This document shows, piece after piece, positions 58,030 through 64,000 of a stretch of DNA of 64,000 nucleotides. This DNA is from VXNE01 sp963665455 (GTDB lineage: Bacteria; Pseudomonadota; Gammaproteobacteria; Pseudomonadales; Azotimanducaceae), in contig OY762279.1 of the NCBI GenBank assembly GCA_963665455.1, positions 4,774,001 through 4,838,000 of the forward strand, given 5' to 3'. The position numbers and the translations under genes were made by a program. A model generated the notes under the pieces. The model was given only the letters and a program-made list of their open reading frames with translations. It had not been told where the DNA came from and ran no database searches. How positions within the stretch are numbered: the stretch's first letter is position 1; each line of letters begins with the position of its first letter.

Positions 58030-58731
58030 TTGCCCTTGGACCGCATCCGAGTATCGACAACCTGCATCGCCATCGGCGTGCTCGCCCTCGCGGCATGCCA
58101 GGTGGACGAGCCCGAGCGACGCACGGTGCCGCCGCAGACCGCGCCGGTCGAACCCGACCCGGTGCCCATCGAGCGCGTGCACGCCCTCCTCGACCTCGGC
58201 GACGCCGCACTTGAGGACGAACGCCTGCTCCATCCCGCCGCCGACAGCGCGTTGACGCACTACCTCGCCGTCCTCGAGCTCGTGCCGGACCAAGCCGATG
58301 CGCTGCACGGCATCGAGCGGATCGTCGAACGCTTCATCGAGCGTGCCCAGGGCGCGATCCGCCAGCAGCGTTGGGCCACGGCGCGTTCGATGCTCGACCG
58401 CGCCCGGCTGGTGGATGCCGATCATCCCGCGCTGCCCTCCCTGTTCACGCAGTTGCAACGCCTGCGCGACGCGGAGCGTCTCAAGCTGGACCTCTCCGCC
58501 GCCGCGGTCCGCGACCGTACGGCCGAGGTGGCCGACGCGCTCGCCGCGTTCGGCGCCCATGCCCGGAAACCGAACGCCCGGGTGTTCATCCGCGCGGGCA
58601 GCGACGTCCAGGGCCGTTGGATGTACGCGCAGCTCAACCGCGCGCCCGGCGACCGCCGCATCCGGGCCGAGATGGAGATTGGCTGGCCGCCCCGGGTGGT
58701 GGTCCTGCTATTTCAGGACCAGGACGGGTAG
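58030..58731 (+). CDS. Predicted lipoprotein with helical repeats
   Basis: This protein of about 230 residues starts L-P-L-D-R-I-R-V and has a lipobox A-L-A-A-C, so it should be anchored in the outer or inner membrane. A Pro/Glu-rich linker (P-P-Q-T-A-P-V-E-P-D-P-V) is followed by helical pairs resembling TPR units (A-L-L-D-L-G-D-A-A, R-A-R-L-V-D-A-D-H-P-A-L). A C-terminal beta-rich part ends W-P-P-R-V-V-V-L-L-F. The start is uncertain: TTG 58030 or 58036 is nearest to the lipobox, and an ATG at 57991 adds 13 residues. Function unknown. Confidence 0.65.
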   Translation: MPLDRIRVSTTCIAIGVLALAACQVDEPERRTVPPQTAPVEPDPVPIERVHALLDLGDAALEDERLLHPAADSALTHYLAVLELVPDQADALHGIERIVERFIERAQGAIRQQRWATARSMLDRARLVDADHPALPSLFTQLQRLRDAERLKLDLSAAAVRDRTAEVADALAAFGAHARKPNARVFIRAGSDVQGRWMYAQLNRAPGDRRIRAEMEIGWPPRVVVLLFQDQDG

Positions 58732-58860
58732 CCCGGTACGCCCACCCGACCCGCAGGGTTTGCAGGAAGCGCCGTTCGTGTTGGAATTCGCGGTCGGCGA
58801 GCGCGCGGGTGGTACATTCGAGACATGCCCGCCCCGACGGACCGATCCAGGAGTCTCCGC

Positions 58861-59895
58861 ATGAAATGGACCCTTCAACCCGGCGAGGACACGGGCACGG
58901 TGGGGCTCGCCGCACGGGTGGGGGGTGCCGCGTTGGGCGCCTACCTGCTCGGCGTGCTGTTCTTCTGGTGGTGGTGGGACAGCGAACCCGACGCCTTCGA
59001 CGTGGCGGAGGAGGTGCGGGCACTGTCCGTATCGCAGAACGCGCCGTCGGGCGTCATCGTGACCGGTTCGCATACCGCCGCCGCCATGGCCCGCATGGGC
59101 AAGACGCTGCTCGACAAGCGCGGCGGCTACCTCTCGAACGACCTCTTCCCCCCCAGCGTGTGGATGGACAACGTGCCACGATGGGAATTCGGCGTCGTCG
59201 TGCAGATGCGCGACATGAGCCGCGTCCTGCGCGCCGACCTGAGCCGCTCCCAGAGCCAGTCCACCGAGGATCCGGACCTCTCCCTCGCAGAAGCGAAGTT
59301 CTTCTTCGACAACGGGAGCTGGATTTTCCCGCGCACGGAGGATGAGTACGGCGACGGGGTGGAGTACTTGGAGAGCTACCTCGCGCGGCTGTCCGACCCG
59401 CAGCAGCCGGAAGCGCAATTCTACGCCCGGGCGGACAACCTCCGTACCTGGCTCACCGCGGTAGAGACACGCCTCGGCAGCCTCTCGCAGCGGCTTTCGG
59501 CGAGCGTCGGCAAGCGGCAGCTCGACACCCCCCTCTCCGGCGACCCCGCGGCCAGCCAGGCGACGCCCGGCGTCGGCGACAGCCAGCTCAAGACGAGCTG
59601 GTTCGAGATCGACGACGTCTTCTACGAGGCCCGGGGCCAGGCCTGGGCCTTGCTGCACCTGCTGCGGGCGGTCGAGCACGACTTCGGCCCGGTGCTCGAC
59701 GACAAGAACGCCCGCGTCAGCCTCCAGCAGATCGTGCGCGAGCTGGAGGGCACCCAGGCGACCATCTGGAGCCCCATGATCCTAAACGGCACCGGATTCG
59801 GCTTCGTGGCCAACCACTCGCTGGTGATGGCGTCGTACATCTCGCGCGCCAATGCGGCCATCATCGACCTGCGAGCTTTGTTGGCCCAAGGATGA
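58861..59895 (+). CDS. DUF2333 family membrane protein
   Basis: This 344-residue protein has one membrane helix near residue 25 (A-L-G-A-Y-L-L-G-V-L-F-F-W-W-W-W), then a periplasmic helical domain. Recognisable DUF2333 stretches are G-G-Y-L-S-N-D-L-F-P-P near residue 90, D-N-G-S-W-I-F-P-R near 151 and D-D-V-F-Y-E-A-R-G-Q near 250. The family is conserved in gammaproteobacteria with no known role. Start ATG 58861 fits the homologous N-terminus; an ATG at 58825 is possible. Confidence 0.82.
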   Translation: MKWTLQPGEDTGTVGLAARVGGAALGAYLLGVLFFWWWWDSEPDAFDVAEEVRALSVSQNAPSGVIVTGSHTAAAMARMGKTLLDKRGGYLSNDLFPPSVWMDNVPRWEFGVVVQMRDMSRVLRADLSRSQSQSTEDPDLSLAEAKFFFDNGSWIFPRTEDEYGDGVEYLESYLARLSDPQQPEAQFYARADNLRTWLTAVETRLGSLSQRLSASVGKRQLDTPLSGDPAASQATPGVGDSQLKTSWFEIDDVFYEARGQAWALLHLLRAVEHDFGPVLDDKNARVSLQQIVRELEGTQATIWSPMILNGTGFGFVANHSLVMASYISRANAAIIDLRALLAQG

Positions 59896-59940
59896 GCTTT
59901 GGTTTCTGCCGAATCAGCTTTTCGAAGCTCCGAGCTTGAT

Positions 59941-60442
59941 TCACGGTTCCAACGAAATTCGAGAGAGTTTCAAGCGGGGAAAACTGCGGTTCCAAGCCGC
60001 GATATTCAGCACCGCACAGTCTTCGACAAACGGTTTGGTCCAGCTCTGCGGCGCGGCGGCCCGCACGGGTAAACCGCGCTTGAGAACACTCGTTGTAGCG
60101 CTCAGTTGATGACCGGTCAAGGCTCCAATGGCCACGATCACATAGAAGTACACTGGCTTGGTCACTCTCTCCGACGCGTACTCGTATAGAAACGTATCTC
60201 GCAACTTCCTCTTTAGCTGCTCAATGAGTTGCGCGCCCATGTAGTCGTCTACCGAGACCGGTGGCGCTCTTGGATGTTCAGGGTCTTTGACCTCCAAAAA
60301 AAAGCGTCCTGTCGGCATCTTCAATGACGAAATCGACAGCCGTCATGCAATGGGAGGCAAGATGGTTCGGCCCATCAAACCTTCGCGCAACCATCCCATT
60401 GGGTACGACCAGCCGCAGGTCCTGTTCGCGCAGAACCGTCAA
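59941..60442 (-). pseudogene. PD-(D/E)XK nuclease-like partner of the ATPase, frameshifted at a T8 run
   Basis: The frame begins at TTG 60442, overlapping the ATPase stop (TTGA). It encodes T-V-L-R-E-Q-D-L-R-L, then C-M-T-A-V-D37-F-V-I-E and D-A-D-R-T-L. A run of eight Ts (60296-60303, As on the + strand) then shifts it out of frame to a nearby stop. The +1 frame continues L-E50-V-K52-D-P-E-H-P and stays open to 59941 (Y-F-Y-V-I-V-A-I-G-A-L near the end). With seven Ts the product would be about 166 residues with D-x12-E-x-K, a PD-(D/E)XK-like site. The frameshift could be real or a sequencing error. Family beyond this motif is unknown. Confidence 0.7.
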
Positions 60443-61455
60443 CTTCCCCGGCCCTCCACGCTACGCCGAACCTCGCGGTCGAAAAGGTCGCTCATCGACT
60501 GTTCAATGGCATTTGGGCCCAGAGTGAGGTAGTTATTGCTCGTCCGAAACTCGATCCGATCCGTCTCGGGAGCCCGGGAAAAAGCATGAAACTGCACTTC
60601 GTCCGCAGCTTGGCGCCGAAGATCGAACTCCTTTAAGACCGAGAAGTCATGCGTCGCGAGAAAGACCTGGACCCCGAGGCGCTGAAGGGCAAGCACAGTC
60701 TCGACGACGTGTCCGAGCACGGATGGATTCAAGTTCGCTTCCGGCTCGTCCCAAAACAAAACCGATCCGTCAAGTAGCGTTCCGTTCTGAATAAGCAGCC
60801 AAATCAATCCCAGCTTTCGGAAGCCTTCCGCCAGCAAAGTAAACTCTAGGTTTCCCCGTTGGTCGCGGAAGAAAAACTCCTCGTTTTTTACCGTGACCCT
60901 ACCCGGCAGCGCTTTACTCAGCTTAGCCAGAATCTTCTTTCTGTCCTGATCCATCGGACCTCGGAGTATCGGTTGATAGGCGCGATCCAATAGGTCCGAA
61001 TAGACTTCCTCAAAATGCACTTCTCGCCGCGAGTAAAGTGATCGGAAGCCCGGACCGTTCGAGAGCATCTCCTTCACCGGAATAAACGCGCTCTCCAGCG
61101 GATCGCCCCTCCAACGCCTGAGCGTTTCCTTCACCTCGCCGTTGGCTCTCGTCTCAAACTCCAGTCTAACGTAACGACGATGGGGTCGAGTGACGGAAAC
61201 GATGGAGCGGGAAACTCCGCGCCTTCTGTAGACCAATCGTCCGAGCCGGCGGTCGGAGGGCAAGAACACTCGCACCAACTTGTCGGCGAAGGAAATCTCC
61301 GTCTGGGTAATGTCGCAGGCCGCATACAACACCTTCATCAGATGCGTCTTGCCCGTGCCGTTCTTCCCGATCAGCACGTTCACTCCAGAAGACGGACGAA
61401 AGTCCAGGCTCTCGAATGCCGTGAATCGTTGCAGTCGAAGGCGGCTGATTGTCAT
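60439..61455 (-). CDS. AAA_21-type ATPase of an ATPase-nuclease module
   Basis: This 338-residue ATPase has Walker A G-K-N-G-T-G-K-T at 30-37, a degenerate signature near A-E-G-F-R-K-L-G (about 210), Walker B S-V-L-F-W-D-E-P-E-A-N-L-N-P near 235 and switch H in L-A-T-H-D-F-S-V near 265. The C-terminal tail is basic. It is shorter and AT-richer than the ATPase at 34.1 kb and not closely similar. Its stop overlaps the start of the PD-(D/E)XK-like gene, so both form one unit. Paired ATPase and small nuclease genes are common in phage defence, which suggests but does not prove such a role. Confidence 0.85.
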   Translation of the reverse strand: MTISRLRLQRFTAFESLDFRPSSGVNVLIGKNGTGKTHLMKVLYAACDITQTEISFADKLVRVFLPSDRRLGRLVYRRRGVSRSIVSVTRPHRRYVRLEFETRANGEVKETLRRWRGDPLESAFIPVKEMLSNGPGFRSLYSRREVHFEEVYSDLLDRAYQPILRGPMDQDRKKILAKLSKALPGRVTVKNEEFFFRDQRGNLEFTLLAEGFRKLGLIWLLIQNGTLLDGSVLFWDEPEANLNPSVLGHVVETVLALQRLGVQVFLATHDFSVLKEFDLRRQAADEVQFHAFSRAPETDRIEFRTSNNYLTLGPNAIEQSMSDLFDREVRRSVEGRGS

Positions 61456-61637
61456 CGTTCGTCATCCCGGCCAGACGGCTCCAACGCGCACCGCTCGCCT
61501 GGGCGCACGGCACCTGTTACCTTGCGCAATCCTAACACTTACCCCGCCACTACGAGATCGAACGCCGCTGCTCGTCGCCTGTTCGCCAAAGGGCGGAGCG
61601 ACTGGCAAGACCACGACCGACCAGGAAAACGCACCGC

Positions 61638-62426
61638 TTGCCCCGCTTCGCCGCCAACGTCTCCACCATGTTCCCGGAACTCCCGGTCGCGGAACGGTTC
61701 CGCGCCGCACGGGACGCGGGCTTCGCCGCGGTGGAGTTCCTCTTCCCCTACGAATGGCCCGCAGCCGAGGTACGCCGCTGGCTGGACGACGCCGGGGTCA
61801 CGCTGATCCTCCTGAACACGCCGCTGGGCGATGCCTCCGCCGGGGAGCGCGGACGGGGCGCGCTGCCGGGCCGACGCGAGGACTTCCGAAGCGACTTCGG
61901 CCAGGCGCTCTCGTACGCCCGGGAACTCGGCGCGCCGATGATTCATGTCATGGCCGGCGTCGTGACCTCGCAAGACCGGTCCCGGGCCGAGGCCATGTTC
62001 ATCGAGAACGTCCGCTTCGCCGCCGACCAGGCGGCGCCCCACGGCATCCGTATCCTGCTCGAACCCCTCAACGACGAGGATACGCCGGGCTATCTGCTTA
62101 CCGGCACGGGCCAGGCCGCACGCTACATCGCCCAGGTCGACCGTCCGAACGTGCGCCTCCAGTTCGACTTCTACCACAGCCAGATCATGGAGGGGAATCT
62201 CGGACGCGGCCTCGCCGACTACCTCGGCATCATCGGGCACATCCAGTTCTCCAGCGTCCCCGGCCGTCACGAGCCCCAACACGGCGAGGTGAACCTGCCG
62301 TTCCTGTTCGATCTTTGCGACCAGCTCGGCTACGACGGCTGGATCGGCTGCGAGTACCGCCCGAAGACGACCACGCTCGCGGGGCTCGGCTGGGGGGCGC
62401 CCTACGGCCTCGGCCCCGCTGCTTGA
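61638..62426 (+). CDS. hyi: Hydroxypyruvate isomerase-like TIM-barrel protein
   Basis: This 262-residue protein starts at TTG 61638 and reads R-F-A-A-N-V-S-T-M-F-P-E-L-P near residue 3. The Hyi/OtnI family motifs are F-L-F-P-Y-E-W-P near 35, L-L-E-P-L-N near 142 (metal Glu), F-D-F-Y-H-S-Q near 177 and G-C-E-Y-R-P-K near 240 (second Glu). It interconverts hydroxypyruvate and tartronate semialdehyde, or acts on 2-oxo-tetronate phosphate relatives. It is divergent from the ATPase module with a 182-base gap. No glyoxylate genes are next to it. Confidence 0.85.
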   Translation: MPRFAANVSTMFPELPVAERFRAARDAGFAAVEFLFPYEWPAAEVRRWLDDAGVTLILLNTPLGDASAGERGRGALPGRREDFRSDFGQALSYARELGAPMIHVMAGVVTSQDRSRAEAMFIENVRFAADQAAPHGIRILLEPLNDEDTPGYLLTGTGQAARYIAQVDRPNVRLQFDFYHSQIMEGNLGRGLADYLGIIGHIQFSSVPGRHEPQHGEVNLPFLFDLCDQLGYDGWIGCEYRPKTTTLAGLGWGAPYGLGPAA

Positions 62427-62701
62427 GGCCCAGAGACGCGCCTGCTCGCTTCCCTACCCCCGGCGCGTAACCGTCCGGTATCATTACTGCCCCAATGCGG
62501 ACCGCGTTGCGCCTCGCGCCAGCGGCTCCGTGTCCGGGGCGCCCGCCGCGCCCGGCGGCGCGTCGGAATCCCGCCAACGAGGCTTCCCGCACGCTCGCTC
62601 GACCGCGGCATCGCCATCCATGAGTCGGGTTTCGGGGCGGCAACGGAAAGCGTCCCAACGGGCCTCGAAGCAGGCCCCTACAGCACTGTTCGGGGTAATC
62701 G

Positions 62702-64000
62702 ATGTTGGAGCTCACAATCATTCCGCCGGCCCTAGGCCTCGTCGGACTCGCCGCGGCGTTCGTGGTGTACGCCCTCGTCAAGCGCTACGCCGAAGGCGAC
62801 GACAACGTCCGCGGGATCGCCGACCAGATCCACCTGGGGGCCATGGTGTTCATGCGCCGCGAGTACACGATGCTCGCGCTCTTTGCGGCGGTGTTGATCG
62901 TCATCCTGTTCTTCTCCCCCGGCCTCGGTAGCTCCACGGCCCTCGCGTTCATCGCGGGCGCCCTCTCCTCGGCCGGCGCGGGCTGGATCGGCATGTACAC
63001 CGCCACCAAGGCCAACGTGCGCACCACCACGGCCGCCCACGAGCAAGGCGCGCCGGCGGCGTTGTCGGTGGCGTTCTTCGGCGGCTCCATCATGGGTCTC
63101 GCCGTGGCCTCGCTCGGCCTGCTCGGGCTCGGCATCGTCTACTTCTACTTCGGCGGCGACCCCCACACCGCGCACCACATCCACGGCTTCGGCATGGGGG
63201 CGTCGAGCGTGGCGCTCTTCTCCCGGGTCGGCGGCGGCATCTACACGAAGAGCGCCGACGTCGGCGCGGACCTGGTCGGCAAGATCGAGCAGGGCATCCC
63301 GGAGGACGACCCGCGCAATCCCGGCGTGATCGCCGACAACGTGGGCGACAACGTGGGGGACATCGCCGGGATGGGCTCCGACATCTTCGAGTCCTACTGC
63401 GGGTCGATGATCGCCTCGATCGCCATCGCCGCCACCCTCGGGGCCGTGGCCCTCGGCGGCCTCGTGCCCGGCGCGGAGACGGAGGACGGCCGCGCGGCCC
63501 TCATGTCCCTGCCGCTGCTGCTGGCCTCGACCGGCCTCGTCTGCTCGATCATCGGCATCGGCATCGTGCGCAGCCGCTCCTCCTCGAACCCGGCCCTCGC
63601 CTTGCGCATCGGCATGATCGTCACGCCAATACTCTTCATCGTCGCGGCGTGGTTCCTCATCGGCAACGCCGGCATCTCCCACGCCATCTGGTGGTCCGTG
63701 CTGGCCGGGGCCGTCGGCGGGGTCGTGATCGGGCTCGTGACCGAGTACTACACGTCCTCGAAGCCCATCGTGCGCATCGCGGAATCCGGCGAGACCGGAC
63801 CGGCCACCGTCATGATCACCGGTCTGGCGGTCGGCATGCAGTCCGTGGTCATCCCCCTGCTCGCAATCTGCGCCATCATCTTCGTCTCGACCGAACTCGC
63901 GGGACTCTACGGCGTCGGGATCGCCGCGGTCGGTTTGCTCGCCACGGTCGGCATGACCATGGCCGTGGACGCCTACGGCCCGGTGGCGGACAACGCCGGG
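62702..64000 (+). CDS. hppA: Membrane-bound proton-translocating pyrophosphatase, 5' part
   Basis: The first 433 codons of a roughly 670-residue H+-PPase are in the window; the gene runs off the right edge. The start is M-L-E-L-T-I-I-P-P-A-L-G. The G-G-G-I-Y-T-K-S-A-D-V-G-A-D-L-V-G-K segment near residue 180 and D-N-V-G-D-N-V-G-D-I-A-G near 215 bind Mg-PPi. Helices H-L-G-A-M-V-F and the long hydrophobic runs match the 16-helix family. It hydrolyses PPi to pump H+ or Na+. The residue that decides K+ dependence lies beyond the window. ATG 62702 has no strong purine-rich site, but homology begins there. The 275 bases before it show no gene. Confidence 0.95.
   Translation, partial: MLELTIIPPALGLVGLAAAFVVYALVKRYAEGDDNVRGIADQIHLGAMVFMRREYTMLALFAAVLIVILFFSPGLGSSTALAFIAGALSSAGAGWIGMYTATKANVRTTTAAHEQGAPAALSVAFFGGSIMGLAVASLGLLGLGIVYFYFGGDPHTAHHIHGFGMGASSVALFSRVGGGIYTKSADVGADLVGKIEQGIPEDDPRNPGVIADNVGDNVGDIAGMGSDIFESYCGSMIASIAIAATLGAVALGGLVPGAETEDGRAALMSLPLLLASTGLVCSIIGIGIVRSRSSSNPALALRIGMIVTPILFIVAAWFLIGNAGISHAIWWSVLAGAVGGVVIGLVTEYYTSSKPIVRIAESGETGPATVMITGLAVGMQSVVIPLLAICAIIFVSTELAGLYGVGIAAVGLLATVGMTMAVDAYGPVADNAG

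Noticed and set aside
1..64000. tRNA, rRNA or riboswitch genes
   Set aside because: No cloverleaf with a T-loop sequence, rRNA motif or known riboswitch core was found by eye; a covariance search could still find a small RNA.

Overview
This is a high-GC bacterial chromosome segment. Gene content and order point to a gammaproteobacterium, probably an uncultivated marine or host-associated lineage. The main support is the run purD-purH-DUF3426-prmA-accB-aroQ-dsbD beside coq7 and hinT (49.0-57.9 kb), the ubiquinone enzyme Coq7, a trpGDC operon and a membrane pyrophosphatase. I cannot name the genus. No rRNA, tRNA or CRISPR array was seen. 

Layout. 0-6.7 kb: the start of a LivH-type permease, a broken PIN toxin with its antitoxin, a crotonase, an intact Xre-RES toxin-antitoxin pair, a halohydrin dehalogenase next to an epoxide hydrolase, a frameshifted Uma2 nuclease and a flavin monooxygenase. 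6.8-13.8 kb: two paralogous outer-membrane CBM9/DUF5916 proteins with an MFS transporter between them. 13.9-20.6 kb: a phosphotransferase, a small amidase-like protein, an AT-richer island of three unrecognised genes, an IS110-family insertion sequence and a fatty-acid/sterol hydroxylase. 20.6-28.3 kb: a serine hydrolase, an acyl-CoA dehydrogenase, a TRAP transporter (dctPQM) with a class II aldolase, and a 45-bp repeat array between dctP and dctQ. 28.4-38.1 kb: bioB, a MaoC-like dehydratase, trpGDC, a DadA-like oxidase, an ATPase-PIN module whose PIN gene has an in-frame stop, and an amine/amino-acid oxidase with an NSS transporter. 38.2-43.4 kb: a DUF1214 - sulfotransferase - SDR - SDR - VOC cluster; the sulfotransferase has an in-frame amber codon. 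43.4-47.1 kb: a mobile-element hotspot with two further IS110-family elements and a MITE-like element. 47.1-59.9 kb: a sterol-reductase-like protein, an SDR and the housekeeping run, ending in a lipoprotein and a DUF2333 protein. 59.9-61.5 kb: a second ATPase-nuclease module, with its PD-(D/E)XK partner frameshifted. 61.6-64 kb: hydroxypyruvate isomerase and the start of hppA.

How the genes fit together. The dehalogenase and epoxide hydrolase form a plausible haloalcohol to epoxide to diol route. dctPQM with the aldolase suggests uptake and use of a small organic acid. The oxidase/NSS pair suggests amino-acid or amine catabolism. The most striking theme is nuclease decay: four nuclease-type genes (two PIN, one Uma2, one PD-(D/E)XK) are broken while the three that have a recognisable partner keep it intact. 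The best-resolved mobile event is the IS110-family element at 45.0-46.8 kb, which appears to have inserted into the terminal inverted repeat of the MITE-like element with an AG (CT) core at both junctions. Base positions of short motifs were read by eye and may be off by one.
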